Origin: Aliiglaciecola sp. LCG003
GTDB lineage: Bacteria > Pseudomonadota > Gammaproteobacteria > Enterobacterales > Alteromonadaceae
Assembly: GCF_030316135.1 (NCBI RefSeq)
Contig: NZ_CP128185.1
Coordinates: forward strand, 3,658,001-3,722,000
Reading direction: 5' to 3'
Length of the DNA: 64,000 nt
Numbering within the stretch: position 1 is the first letter of the stretch; every line of letters begins with the position of its first letter. The notes beneath the pieces were generated by a model. That model was given only the letters and a program-made list of their open reading frames with translations. It was not told where the DNA came from and did no database searches. Shown here piece by piece: positions 17,512-26,493 of the stretch. A program made the position numbers and the translations under genes.

Positions 17512-18489
17512 ATGAATTATATCACCCCAAAATTACCCGGCATTATTGTCGTAACAATTGTCGGCATGGCAGCATTGTTTCTCAGCCAGCACTATGCTGC
17601 TCCAGCCATGCTGTTTTCATTGTTGTTGGGTATTGCTTTGTCATTCCTTTATGAGGAGACTAAATGCCAAGCGGGTATAGAGTTTACCGCCAGTCATGTG
17701 CTGCGTTTCGGCATTGCGCTACTTGGATTGCGCATTGCATTAGGTGATTTGATTGCCCTTGGATGGAAAACCGCTTTGCTGCTTATTGTTGCAATAGCCA
17801 GTACCATTGTGGTCGGAATCTTGTTGGCTAAAGTATTTGGTCTAAGCAAACGCTTTGGCGTATTGACCGGTGGCGCCGTGGGGATTTGTGGTGCATCAGC
17901 CGCCATGGCAATTTCAGCGGTGCTACCAAATGATAAGCATAAAGACAGAGACACTTTATTAACTATCATTGGAGTAACATCTTTATCAACTCTAGCGATG
18001 ATAATTTACCCTATAATTGCCGGTCTACTTAATTTAGATGAGACTAGCACGAGTATCTTTTTAGGCGGCACTATCCATGATGTCGCGCAGGTGGTGGGGG
18101 CGGGCTATTCAGTATCTGAGCATACTGGTAATCTCGCCACCTTAACTAAATTAGTACGGGTAGCTTTGTTGATGCCTGTAGTGCTATGTCTTTTACTAGT
18201 TATGCGCTTAAATTTTAAAAACGCAACTGACTCTCCACCATCATTCCCCTTATTCTTAATCGCTTTCGTCGTGCTGATGTGTTGCAACAGCTTTTTCGAT
18301 TTGCCCCAACTGGTGACCCAGACAGCCAACGATGTATCGCGCTTCGCTTTAGTAATTTCTATTGCGGCCATAGGGATGAAGTCTAATCTCAAACAACTAT
18401 TACTGGTTGGCGCTAAACCAATAATACTGCTGCTACTAGAAACTATTTGGTTAGCTGGGTTAATTCTGCTTTGTCTTCCATTTCTGTAA
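17512..18489 (+). CDS. YeiH/UPF0324-type membrane permease (putative sulfate exporter family)
   Basis: A 325-residue integral membrane protein with about ten hydrophobic segments. Family signatures include FGIALLGLRIALGDL, RFGVLTGGAVGICGASAAMA (re-entrant glycine-rich motif), FLGGTIHDVAQVVGAGYSVSE and ISIAAIGMKSNLKQLL. PF03601 proteins are often labelled sulfate or sulfite exporters, but direct evidence for many members is thin. The ATG has no strong Shine-Dalgarno sequence. Its 3' end overlaps the convergent binding-protein gene by 47 bp, so the two mRNAs would be complementary at their ends. Confidence 0.85.
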   Translation: MNYITPKLPGIIVVTIVGMAALFLSQHYAAPAMLFSLLLGIALSFLYEETKCQAGIEFTASHVLRFGIALLGLRIALGDLIALGWKTALLLIVAIASTIVVGILLAKVFGLSKRFGVLTGGAVGICGASAAMAISAVLPNDKHKDRDTLLTIIGVTSLSTLAMIIYPIIAGLLNLDETSTSIFLGGTIHDVAQVVGAGYSVSEHTGNLATLTKLVRVALLMPVVLCLLLVMRLNFKNATDSPPSFPLFLIAFVVLMCCNSFFDLPQLVTQTANDVSRFALVISIAAIGMKSNLKQLLLVGAKPIILLLLETIWLAGLILLCLPFL

Positions 18490-19288
18490 AATTTAGGCAT
18501 GCATTGCGCTTGGCCAAGTTAATTTTTTTAGCATGCCTTTGCATTGACTGTTCTAATTCGCCAGATCTAATGAATTTAACTAAATGTTGATTGATTAATA
18601 CCTGTATGTCCGTCAACTCTGGTCGCAAAATAAAGTTCAAGTTAACACTGCTGATAGGTTCAACGGATTGATAAAAGGTAGTTTTACAAAATTGGGCCTC
18701 ATTGAATATAGCCAGCGCGTTGTATTCGTTCATAATGGCTAGGTCGCAACGGTTTTTTACCAGCATGTTGACCATAGTGCTTTGGCTACTTGAATCCGCC
18801 CGCATCAATTTTCGTTGTGCAAAATAAGGTTGCAGAATCGGATAAAAATATGAACGCCTAGTGCAGATTGTTAAACGAGGTGCTGTGTCTAGGCTGAATG
18901 CTTCCGGTAAAGGTTTAAGCCCATACAAATAACTTTGATGTTTTAATAATGGAGCACTGTAGATCAATTTCTCTGGAGTCACCAACCATGCAGTGCTTGA
19001 TAACATGATATCCGCTTTACCCTCGTGTAAAAATTTTTCACTTCGGGCGCGACTCGAATCAAGATAAACCACTTCAAGCTGCAAACTTCGTTCTAGCGCA
19101 GCAAAGAAATCCACTACCACACCTTGGTACTCATTGGTTTGAGAGTTCAAATACGAATACGGAGGCGCGCCTGGTGCATTGAGCACAAAAGTCACCCGCG
19201 CAGGTTGGGCAACCTGAGCAACGCAGGACAAACTCAACATCCATAAAGTCATTTTAAACCAGGTCAAAAAGATTTTGTATCCAATCAT
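18443..19288 (-). CDS. Periplasmic solute-binding protein, amino-acid ABC (SBP_bac_3) type
   Basis: A 281-residue protein with an N-terminal signal segment (MIGYKIFLTWFKMTLWMLSL...SCVAQVAQ) and the two-lobed SBP_bac_3 fold: FVLNAPGAPPYSYLNSQT, YQGVVVDFFAALERSL, KADIMLSSTAWLVTPEKLIYS and the hinge-return MLVKNRCDLAIMNEYNALA. No permease or ATPase gene is nearby, so it may be an orphan binding protein used for sensing or with a distant transporter. AGGTGG precedes the ATG. It overlaps the 3' end of the YeiH-type gene by 47 bp in convergent orientation. Confidence 0.85.
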   Translation of the reverse strand: MIGYKIFLTWFKMTLWMLSLSCVAQVAQPARVTFVLNAPGAPPYSYLNSQTNEYQGVVVDFFAALERSLQLEVVYLDSSRARSEKFLHEGKADIMLSSTAWLVTPEKLIYSAPLLKHQSYLYGLKPLPEAFSLDTAPRLTICTRRSYFYPILQPYFAQRKLMRADSSSQSTMVNMLVKNRCDLAIMNEYNALAIFNEAQFCKTTFYQSVEPISSVNLNFILRPELTDIQVLINQHLVKFIRSGELEQSMQRHAKKINLAKRNACLNFTEMEDKAELTQLTK

Positions 19289-19625
19289 AATCCACCTAAA
19301 ATGCTAGCAACTTTGCTTTGCCGTGACAGGGTTCATCGGCTATTGTAATAAGCCCAAAATCTATGCAAACATATACCTTTAGATTATAAAAGCAATTGAA
19401 AATTTTCATCTATATTAAGCTTTTACTTCTATCAAGCGTATTTAGATCATGGTAAGGATACGCAACCAAACGATATAGATCAGAATAACGTCCACATCAA
19501 TTGTACGTGAATCAGATTGTTACTAAAGCAATAGAATATCTAATAGCTCAATACCAGTTTTTCATTATTTTATATAACAGAATTCAATAGACCAGTGTTA
19601 ATTGGTCATCAAAGAGGTTCGCCCT
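19289..19625. other. Divergent gap between binding-protein and serine hydrolase genes
   Basis: About 337 AT-rich bp between divergent genes. A small dyad, GACCA...TGGTC, lies just before the hydrolase gene. I see no gene, RNA or clear promoter that I would defend. Confidence 0.4.
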
Positions 19626-20786
19626 ATGCTTGTTCTAAAGTTAGCTACATCGCCCAAGATTATCTTGTTGAATACAATATTGTGGCTCACTGTAGGCTTG
19701 GCACATGGTAAAACTATGCAAGTATTGCCGCAGATAGATGCAAAATTTCAACAAGCTGTGTCCGCTAGCACCGTGCCTGGTATCAGTGTTGCAATTGCCG
19801 ACAACACCGGAGTAGTCTGGGCTAACGGTTATGGATTAGCGGATATAGAAAATCAAGTAACAATGACGCCTAAGCACAAAATGCGTATAGGTAGTGTTGC
19901 CAAATTGATTACAGTGGCAGCGATGATGCGTTTGTTAGAGCAACAAAAAATTGATCTGGATAGGGGGATAACTGAGTATGTCAGTGTTTGGCCGACTAAA
20001 CATGCTCCACTGACATTACGCCAATTAGCATCGCATACCGCTGGCATACGTCACTACAATAACAGTGATGAGTTTTTAATGAATCAACATTTTGCCGATG
20101 TATCCAGCAGTTTAACAATATTTAAAGATGATAATTTACTTTTTAAACCCGGTGATAAAACCCAATACTCTACTTTCGCCTTTAGTCTGATTGCAGCGGC
20201 ACTGGAAGGTGCCAACTCCCCGCTGAATTTTAAGCAAATTGTGCAACAGCAAGTATTTGCGCCACTTGGTATGCAAGACTCAGTATTCGACGACCAGGCC
20301 GACATCATAGCCTTTCGCCAACGCCCCTATAATACAATTGATGGAAAACTGTTTAACGCTCCACAAACGGACCATTCTTATAAGTATGCCGGAGGCGGAT
20401 TTCTCGCTACGGCGTCAGATATCTCCCGTTTTGCTGTCGCCCACGCTTCGCCAGGCTATTTACAAGCCGAGTCATTAAGTCAGTTATTTAGTCCGACAAA
20501 ATTAAACGATGGCAGTACAAATGGATTTGGCATTGGCTGGATGATTAATTTCGACAGTTTTAAACGTCGAAGCTATTACCAAGACAATTCTAGGGCCCAG
20601 CAACTTATGGCTAGCTTTGACAATGCAGCAATGCATGCTGGCGGCAGTAATGGTGGCACAACCATGATGATACTATGCCGCGATCATCAACGGGCGGTGA
20701 CTGTGGTCAAGAATGTTGATGGTGAACACAGTGCTGATGTTTTCTTATTGGCACTTGAAACCCTAAGTCATTTTCACAAGCTATGA
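19626..20786 (+). CDS. Serine hydrolase of the beta-lactamase/class C (PF00144) family
   Basis: The start is taken at the ATG at 19626, behind GAGG; an in-frame TTG lies 24 nt upstream. The product is about 386 residues. It has a hydrophobic signal segment (KIILLNTILWLTVGLAHG), the SxxK nucleophile Ser90-Val-Ala-Lys93 in MRIGSVAKLITVAAM, a Tyr at the YxN-like position (TQYSTFAFSLIAAALE, with Thr where Asn is common), and the C-terminal HAGGSNGGTT motif replacing the KTG triad. LRQLASHTAGIRHY is another typical segment. Such enzymes include D-aminopeptidases, esterases and carboxypeptidases; true beta-lactamase activity should not be assumed. It is probably periplasmic and monocistronic. Confidence 0.88.
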   Translation: MLVLKLATSPKIILLNTILWLTVGLAHGKTMQVLPQIDAKFQQAVSASTVPGISVAIADNTGVVWANGYGLADIENQVTMTPKHKMRIGSVAKLITVAAMMRLLEQQKIDLDRGITEYVSVWPTKHAPLTLRQLASHTAGIRHYNNSDEFLMNQHFADVSSSLTIFKDDNLLFKPGDKTQYSTFAFSLIAAALEGANSPLNFKQIVQQQVFAPLGMQDSVFDDQADIIAFRQRPYNTIDGKLFNAPQTDHSYKYAGGGFLATASDISRFAVAHASPGYLQAESLSQLFSPTKLNDGSTNGFGIGWMINFDSFKRRSYYQDNSRAQQLMASFDNAAMHAGGSNGGTTMMILCRDHQRAVTVVKNVDGEHSADVFLLALETLSHFHKL

Positions 20787-20935
20787 TCGCCAATATATGG
20801 ATTAGTTTTTTTAATTCCAAATGCACAAAAAATGTTCATTGCAATGATTTGATTCGCCCACTAAACTGCGCGCCTTTGGGTACTTACCTTCATTATTTTT
20901 GGCTTAGGCCGCACACTCAGTAGTTGAATTTTAGA

Positions 20936-22162
20936 ATGCATAAATCAGAATTTGCCCAGATACGTAAATTTATCCTTAAATTAGGAAAAATGTTACATAA
21001 GTATGGTTCACCATCTTTTCGTTTAGAAGCCTATCTAAGTGAAATTGCCACCTACTTTGGGTTACATGCATCGTTTATTTCCACCCCCACATCGCTGACT
21101 ATTGTTCTGTGGAGCGATCGGCATGAAGACGAGTATAATCACTCTGTCCGTATCCAACCGGGCGAACTCGACATGAATTCGCTGTCATTAACTGATGAGC
21201 TTGCCTATCAGTTATTATCGGGAGAAATTGAGCTGGAAGAAGCTAGCCAGCGTCTCGATGAAATTGATTCTACGCCAAGTCCCTACAATAAATCGATCAC
21301 TGGTGTAGCCTTTGGGCTTTCAACCAGCGCATTTGCTATGTTGATGGGAGCAGGCTGGCCCGAGATTGCCTGTTCAGGTTTACTCGGCCTGATGGTGTAT
21401 TTCTGGACACTATGGGCGCAAAAATCCAAACGCGTCAACTTGATGCTTGAGCCAGTCGCCTCTTTCTCTGTGGGCTTCCTCGCCTGTGCGATTTGTTATT
21501 ATTTTTCTTCTGGTTTTAATGTTTGGCTGATCATTTTATCTTCACTAATTATTTTAGTCCCTGGGCTGTCTCTTACTATGGGGCTAGCAGAGTTGTCATC
21601 TCGAAATTTAGTCTCCGGTACAGCGCGGGTTATGGATGCCATTATGCAGCTGTTTAAGCTCTACTTCGGAGCATTTTTGGGTATCAGCTTGGGTTATCAC
21701 ATATTTGGACAACAAGAGCTACAAGCGGCTGATACCCTGCCACTATGGGTGAATTGGCTTGGCGTGTTGATGTTAAGTACCGGCCTAGTCGCTATATTTC
21801 GTACTCGACTCAAACATGTTCCTTGGGCAGTTGCGTCGACTTTCATCGCGTACGGTGCTTCGACTTTAAGCTCAGCTTATTTGGAAAATGGCTTGGGCGC
21901 ATTTATGGGGGCATTCGCTCTGGGGGTATTTTCCAATTTGTTTTCCCGTATTGCCAACGCACCATCGACTATCGTGGCTATGCACGGTTTAATCGTGTTA
22001 GTCCCCGGCTCAAAAACCTATATTGGTTTGAATTCGTTTATCTCGGGGCAAGATTTTATCAAAGCCGACCATATTGGGCAGGAAACCTTCTTAATATTAA
22101 TGTCTTTGGTGGCAGGGCTAATTTTTGCAAACGTGGTTATGCCAACCAAAAAAGCCCTTTAA
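20936..22162 (+). CDS. ThrE-type threonine/serine exporter family membrane protein
   Basis: A 408-residue protein from the ATG at 20936 (a TTG 12 nt earlier is also in frame). The N-terminal ~125 residues form the soluble ThrE domain (KYGSPSFRLEAYLSEIATYF, TPTSLTIVLWS). About ten membrane helices follow, with the ILVPGLSLTMGLAELSSRNL and IVLVPGSKTYIGLN motifs that mark the two halves (PF06738 and PF12821). Family members export threonine, serine or small peptides. The stop codon overlaps that of the convergent exonuclease gene inside TTTAAA, leaving no room for a terminator between them. Confidence 0.88.
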   Translation: MHKSEFAQIRKFILKLGKMLHKYGSPSFRLEAYLSEIATYFGLHASFISTPTSLTIVLWSDRHEDEYNHSVRIQPGELDMNSLSLTDELAYQLLSGEIELEEASQRLDEIDSTPSPYNKSITGVAFGLSTSAFAMLMGAGWPEIACSGLLGLMVYFWTLWAQKSKRVNLMLEPVASFSVGFLACAICYYFSSGFNVWLIILSSLIILVPGLSLTMGLAELSSRNLVSGTARVMDAIMQLFKLYFGAFLGISLGYHIFGQQELQAADTLPLWVNWLGVLMLSTGLVAIFRTRLKHVPWAVASTFIAYGASTLSSAYLENGLGAFMGAFALGVFSNLFSRIANAPSTIVAMHGLIVLVPGSKTYIGLNSFISGQDFIKADHIGQETFLILMSLVAGLIFANVVMPTKKAL

Positions 22163-22833
22163 ATCGGTTTATGCTGAAATACTTTGACGGCACCAGTGGA
22201 CATCAGGCTTGCGAAGCTTTCGCGGCCCAATGGGTCAAACTGACGTAATTGTGCATACAATAATTCCATTGTAGCTAATGCATCATCTAATGCGTTGTGA
22301 GCCGGTGCCAAGGGTAAATTATGACGTTGCCGGCAGGATGTTAAGGTCGCCGCATTAGGAGCTGGAATTTGATGAGCTTTATTAAGCTGATATAAGGCCA
22401 ATCGCAAGGTATCAACTGTGACTAATTGCGGCAGTGAAATCCCCAGCTTGTGATACACCTTAGTTAACACTGACATATCCAAATTAGTACAATGAAACAC
22501 CCAAACATGGCTTTGAGCGTAGTCTAATAAATGTTCAAGGGCGACTCTAACTGGTTCACCATCTTCAATATCTTGCCCCACAAGGCCATGAATTATCGGA
22601 CTTTGATGCAAAGATGCGGTAGTGGTAATCACCTTGTAATAGCATGTTTCAAGGGGGATCAGGCTAGCTTTTCCTTGCACCCAACCTATTGACAATATAT
22701 TCGATTGTTCTGCATCCAAAGAGGTCAATTCGAGATCAACGGCTAAAAATGGGATCTGACCCCAAGGTTGAGTCCGAAATTTCTCAGGCAAAGCCAACGA
22801 TGGCGTCCACCAGTTTATGAGGGACTGCCACAT
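22159..22833 (-). CDS. DEDDh 3'-5' exonuclease (DnaQ-like)
   Basis: A 224-residue protein. Exo motif I is AVDLELTSLDAEQSNILSIG (Asp and Glu), motif II VFHCTNLDMSVLTKV (Asp), and motif III HNLPLAPAHNALDDALATME (His and Asp), so all four metal-binding acidic residues plus the His are present. It is not the replicative epsilon subunit; it lacks that neighbourhood. Its ATG shares one base with the TAA of the DUF294 gene (TAATG), so the two are translationally coupled. The same pairing of a DUF294 protein and a DnaQ-like nuclease beside acetate transport genes is common in gammaproteobacteria; the reason is unknown. Confidence 0.88.
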   Translation of the reverse strand: MWQSLINWWTPSLALPEKFRTQPWGQIPFLAVDLELTSLDAEQSNILSIGWVQGKASLIPLETCYYKVITTTASLHQSPIIHGLVGQDIEDGEPVRVALEHLLDYAQSHVWVFHCTNLDMSVLTKVYHKLGISLPQLVTVDTLRLALYQLNKAHQIPAPNAATLTSCRQRHNLPLAPAHNALDDALATMELLYAQLRQFDPLGRESFASLMSTGAVKVFQHKPI

Positions 22834-24668
22834 TAGCCCATACCAGCCGAAAATTTAACTAATACAGCTTGTTGCGCTCGTTTTATCGATTTAAATGCGG
22901 CTTTTAACTGATGCTTCTCAATAGAAGATAAATCGGACACACACACATAGTTATCAGTGGCATTGTTCTGTAATTGATGTCGCCAGCGCAACCGATTTAA
23001 AAACAACCAAATATCCCGTAGATTATTGCCATCACTTTGAGTTAATTGTGATGAATCCTGCAAATTTTCTAGTCGGGCCAAAGTAGAAGGCATTTTCAAA
23101 CCACTAGCAAGAGCGTAAATCCGCACCAGATTGTTGATGATAGCCACCGCATTGGTTTTAATATCAATGCAGTCATCCCGGCTGTGGCCCTTTTTGTAGA
23201 CAAACTGTTGGAACATCGACAAAGGCACACTATTTTCTTCTGCATGTCGGGCTAAAGCCGCTAAAAATATTGGTTGTTTCAGGAGTGGCTCACGAGCTTT
23301 TTGCAAGTTATCGAGGAGCGCTTTGTTCCCTGCGACCGCACGAACATCAAGGAAAATATTAAAATGAAGAATGGCTTCCGTAGTAGGTTGTCTTACCCAT
23401 TTCTGAGTTTCCTGAATAGCCTCTTGCACTGACATTCTTAAATCGGGATTGCTTGCCATTATATTGCCATCACATAACTTGATACCGCATTTCCCCAGCC
23501 CTTTGCAGACATAGTCAGCCAGTGATGAAAAATACTCGGCCTCTTGTGCATCTGGACTGCGTGCTAATAGCATCGCATTGTCTTGATCAGAACCCATGGT
23601 TTGATCGTCTCTGGCTTGGGAGCCATATACTAACCAGCAATAATCAAATGGTGGACTACCATGCTGTTGCTGATAAAACAGAATCAGTTTTCGTGTCATA
23701 ATATCCGTGGCTTGGGACAGCACTTTTCCGGCAATATCAAAGTCCCCTAGCCTTTTGGCGTGTTTAGCGAAATAATGTGGGAGCTGCCAACTCAAGCGGG
23801 TAAGATCATAAAGACTTTGTGCTTTTGACAACTCATTAATGATAAACAGCACGTTGCCACGTTGATGCCTGATCATATCACTGGCGGTGAGCATACCCAC
23901 AGGCGTTTCAGTGATATGGTCGACTACTGGAAGGTGATGGATATTGTGTTCGGTCATCACGCAGAGCGCGTCAAACAAGGTTTTATTCTGGCTAATTTTA
24001 GCCGGATCAGACGTCATTATAGTTTCAATTGGACTGTGCACGTCGACCTGTTCAGTTACCACTCGATTGCGAACATCTCTATCCGTCAGTATACCCACTA
24101 GTTTGTCTTGTTGCGTGACCAATAATGACGAAATACTATGCTGAGACATCAATTGTACCCCCTGCAAAATTGGCGTACCCAAATCTACACTTATCGGCTG
24201 TCCTGATAAAACTTCTTCTATGGGTTTATACAACCACATGGATTTAGAATCGGTTACAGCATCTTGATGTAACTGCTCAGAGTGATAGGTTTGAAAAAAT
24301 TGTGCAATTTTAGGGTGTTCTTCAATTAAACTATTAATTGCTGCGGCATCAATACAATAAATTAATCCAGCTCGGTCAACTTTGACCTGAATAGTTTGAT
24401 CAAGATGATTGAGCAGATTATCAACACCAAAGAAATCACCTTCACTTAGGTGACCTTCAGCATTGTTTGAATCTTTGACTGAAAATTGACCACTGCTGAT
24501 CAGAAACAGTGAACGCTTTTTCTGGCTGACAATCTGCGCTGCATTTTCTTCACTCACATAAGCAACAGTGATGTGTTTGACCAACCGAGTTATATCATCC
24601 AAATCAAGAATATCAAAAGGTGCTGAGGATTTAAGAAAGTCCAATGATTGTTGTGGCATGCTTGTCAC
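22833..24668 (-). CDS. cNMP-binding / CBS-pair / DUF294 nucleotidyltransferase-like protein
   Basis: A 611-residue cytosolic protein starting at a GTG with AAGGAG 6 nt upstream (an ATG follows three codons later). Domain order: cyclic-nucleotide-binding fold (~20-130, HLSEGDFFGVDNLL), two CBS motifs (~160-275, VGILTDRDVRNRVV and VGMLTASDMIRHQRG), a DUF294 nucleotidyltransferase-like core (~300-440, with GSQARDDQTMGSDQDNAMLL giving the GS and DxD metal signature) and a DUF294 C-terminal helical domain (~470-605). The nucleotidyltransferase part resembles the GlnD uridylyltransferase fold. A plausible reading is a sensor that modifies a target when a nucleotide binds. The gene lies directly downstream of the symporter terminator. 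Confidence 0.88.
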   Translation of the reverse strand: MTSMPQQSLDFLKSSAPFDILDLDDITRLVKHITVAYVSEENAAQIVSQKKRSLFLISSGQFSVKDSNNAEGHLSEGDFFGVDNLLNHLDQTIQVKVDRAGLIYCIDAAAINSLIEEHPKIAQFFQTYHSEQLHQDAVTDSKSMWLYKPIEEVLSGQPISVDLGTPILQGVQLMSQHSISSLLVTQQDKLVGILTDRDVRNRVVTEQVDVHSPIETIMTSDPAKISQNKTLFDALCVMTEHNIHHLPVVDHITETPVGMLTASDMIRHQRGNVLFIINELSKAQSLYDLTRLSWQLPHYFAKHAKRLGDFDIAGKVLSQATDIMTRKLILFYQQQHGSPPFDYCWLVYGSQARDDQTMGSDQDNAMLLARSPDAQEAEYFSSLADYVCKGLGKCGIKLCDGNIMASNPDLRMSVQEAIQETQKWVRQPTTEAILHFNIFLDVRAVAGNKALLDNLQKAREPLLKQPIFLAALARHAEENSVPLSMFQQFVYKKGHSRDDCIDIKTNAVAIINNLVRIYALASGLKMPSTLARLENLQDSSQLTQSDGNNLRDIWLFLNRLRWRHQLQNNATDNYVCVSDLSSIEKHQLKAAFKSIKRAQQAVLVKFSAGMG

Positions 24669-24730
24669 TGTCTACTCCTTAAAAGGTAATATTCATTTAT
24701 CAAAGTTATTAGAACTTTGGATAAGTAAAT

Positions 24731-24756
24731 AAAAAGCCCGGAAATGTCCGGGCTTT
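24731..24756 (-). terminator. Terminator after the acetate-type symporter
   Basis: AAAGCCCGGA (24733-24742) pairs with TCCGGGCTTT (24747-24756) around AATG. On the minus strand the stem is followed by TTTTTATTTA. It separates the symporter transcript from the DUF294/exonuclease pair. Confidence 0.88.
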
Positions 24757-24776
24757 GCTGAACATAGAGCTTTGCC

Positions 24777-26483
24777 TTAGTGAGCTGTCGCTTCACCTGA
24801 TCCTTTTGGAAAACGGATATCTTCGACTAGTTGCTGAATCTCTTCTGGTGCATCACCAGTGAACTTCAGTACAACTAATGCCACTACGAAGTTAACTATC
24901 ATACCGATTGTACCTATACCTTCAGGTGAGATATTAAACAACCAGTTAGCCGGTACATTCGCTGCCGGGTTAACAAATTTAAAGTAGATTATGTAAGCAG
25001 CAGTAAACGTAATACCCGCTAACATACCTGCGATTGCCCCCTTGTCATTCATACGCTTCATGAATATTCCCATAATAATAGCAGGGAAGAAGGAGGATGC
25101 AGCTAACCCGAACGCGAAGGCGACCACCTGGGCGACGAATCCTGGTGGATTAATCCCAAAGTAACCGGCAATACAAATTGCCACCCCCGCAGCGAGTCGG
25201 GCGTAAAACAGCTCCTTCTTATCAGTAATATTGGGCATCAAATTACGCTTGAGTAAATCATGGGATACCGACGTTGATATAACTAACAACAAGCCTGCCG
25301 AAGTGGATAGTGCAGCGGCAACGCCACCAGCAGCAACTAAAGCAATGACCCATGCTGGTAAATTAGCAATTTCAGGATTCGCCAATACCATAATATCTCG
25401 GTCAACTTTCATTTCGTTGCGATCATCACCCGAGTAAAACATTTTACCATCGCCATTCTTGTCATCCCAACCAATTAAGCCTGTTTTTTCCCAGTTGGAT
25501 ATCCAGCTTGGAGCTTCAGCGTAACTAGTCCCCATCTGGTCTTTGCCATTGATGGTTTCGATCATGTTCACCCTAGCAAAAGATGCTAGTGAAGGTGCTG
25601 TGGTATACAAGATGGCAATAAAGACCAATGCCCAACCTGCACTGTAGCGGGCATCACGTACTTTAGGTACAGTGAAGAAGCGTACAATTACATGGGGTAA
25701 ACCAGCAGTACCAACCATTAAGGCTGCTGTAATACAGAACACATCGATCATACTTTTGGTGCCAGAGGTATATTCATTAAACCCCAGCTCCAACGACAAC
25801 CCATCGAGCTTGTCGAGCAAGTAGACCCCCGAACCGTCCATCAAGGTTGCTCCGAAGCCTGTTTGAGGCAACATATGACCCGTCATCATGATTGAGATAA
25901 ATACTGCAGGTACTAGATATGCAAATATCAATACACAGTACTGAGCCACTTGGGTATAGGTAATACCTTTCATTCCACCCAAAACGGTGTAGAAGAAAAC
26001 AATTGCCATGCCAATTACAACCCCGGTGACGATATCCACCTCTAAGAAGCGACTAAATACCACACCTACCCCGCGCATTTGGCCTGCCACATAAGTGAAA
26101 CAGACAAAAATTGCACAGATAACTGCCACGGTTCTGGCAGTTTGAGAGTAATAACGGTCACCAATGAAATCGGGCACCGTGAATTTGCCGAATTTTCGTA
26201 GGTAAGGAGCCAGGCAAAGCGCTAGTAATACATAACCACCTGTCCATCCCAGTAGATATACTGCGCCATCGTAACCCATAAATGAGATCAGACCTGCCAT
26301 CGAAATAAATGATGCGGCAGACATCCAGTCAGCTGCGGTTGCCATACCATTAGCAATAGGGTGAACCCCGCCGCCGGCTACATAGAATTCATTGGTTGAG
26401 CCAGCTCTGGCCCAAACAGCAATACCGATATAGAGCAAGAAAGAGGCTCCTACGATAATAAAGGTTAATATTTTTACATCCAT
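24777..26483 (-). CDS. Sodium:solute symporter, acetate/monocarboxylate (ActP-like, SSS) family
   Basis: A 568-residue inner-membrane protein with about 13 helices. SSS signatures: EFYVAGGGVHPIANGMATAADWMSAASF (sodium site region, written across residues ~32-60), TYTQVAQYCVLIFAYLVP, GTAGLPHVIVRFFTVPKVRDAR and AAALSTSAGLLLVISTSVSHDLL. Length and sequence style match the VC_2705-type subfamily, which differs from E. coli ActP by a hydrophilic insert (here KNGDGKMFYSGDDRNE) and by having a DUF4212 partner. The gene begins 10 nt after the DUF4212 stop. With acs and CrbS-CrbR next door, import of acetate or a related short acid is the best inference. Confidence 0.9.
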   Translation of the reverse strand: MDVKILTFIIVGASFLLYIGIAVWARAGSTNEFYVAGGGVHPIANGMATAADWMSAASFISMAGLISFMGYDGAVYLLGWTGGYVLLALCLAPYLRKFGKFTVPDFIGDRYYSQTARTVAVICAIFVCFTYVAGQMRGVGVVFSRFLEVDIVTGVVIGMAIVFFYTVLGGMKGITYTQVAQYCVLIFAYLVPAVFISIMMTGHMLPQTGFGATLMDGSGVYLLDKLDGLSLELGFNEYTSGTKSMIDVFCITAALMVGTAGLPHVIVRFFTVPKVRDARYSAGWALVFIAILYTTAPSLASFARVNMIETINGKDQMGTSYAEAPSWISNWEKTGLIGWDDKNGDGKMFYSGDDRNEMKVDRDIMVLANPEIANLPAWVIALVAAGGVAAALSTSAGLLLVISTSVSHDLLKRNLMPNITDKKELFYARLAAGVAICIAGYFGINPPGFVAQVVAFAFGLAASSFFPAIIMGIFMKRMNDKGAIAGMLAGITFTAAYIIYFKFVNPAANVPANWLFNISPEGIGTIGMIVNFVVALVVLKFTGDAPEEIQQLVEDIRFPKGSGEATAH

Positions 26484-26493
26484 TTTCTTGCTC

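Noticed and set aside
19626..20786. Beta-lactamase resistance gene
   Set aside because: The class C-like family is broad; the YxN and KTG positions differ (YST, HAG), and there is no ampR neighbour. Serine hydrolase is as far as the sequence goes.
21745..22248. 167-codon plus-strand frame
   Set aside because: It is an out-of-frame shadow inside the ThrE-type exporter, whose own frame is clearly coding.
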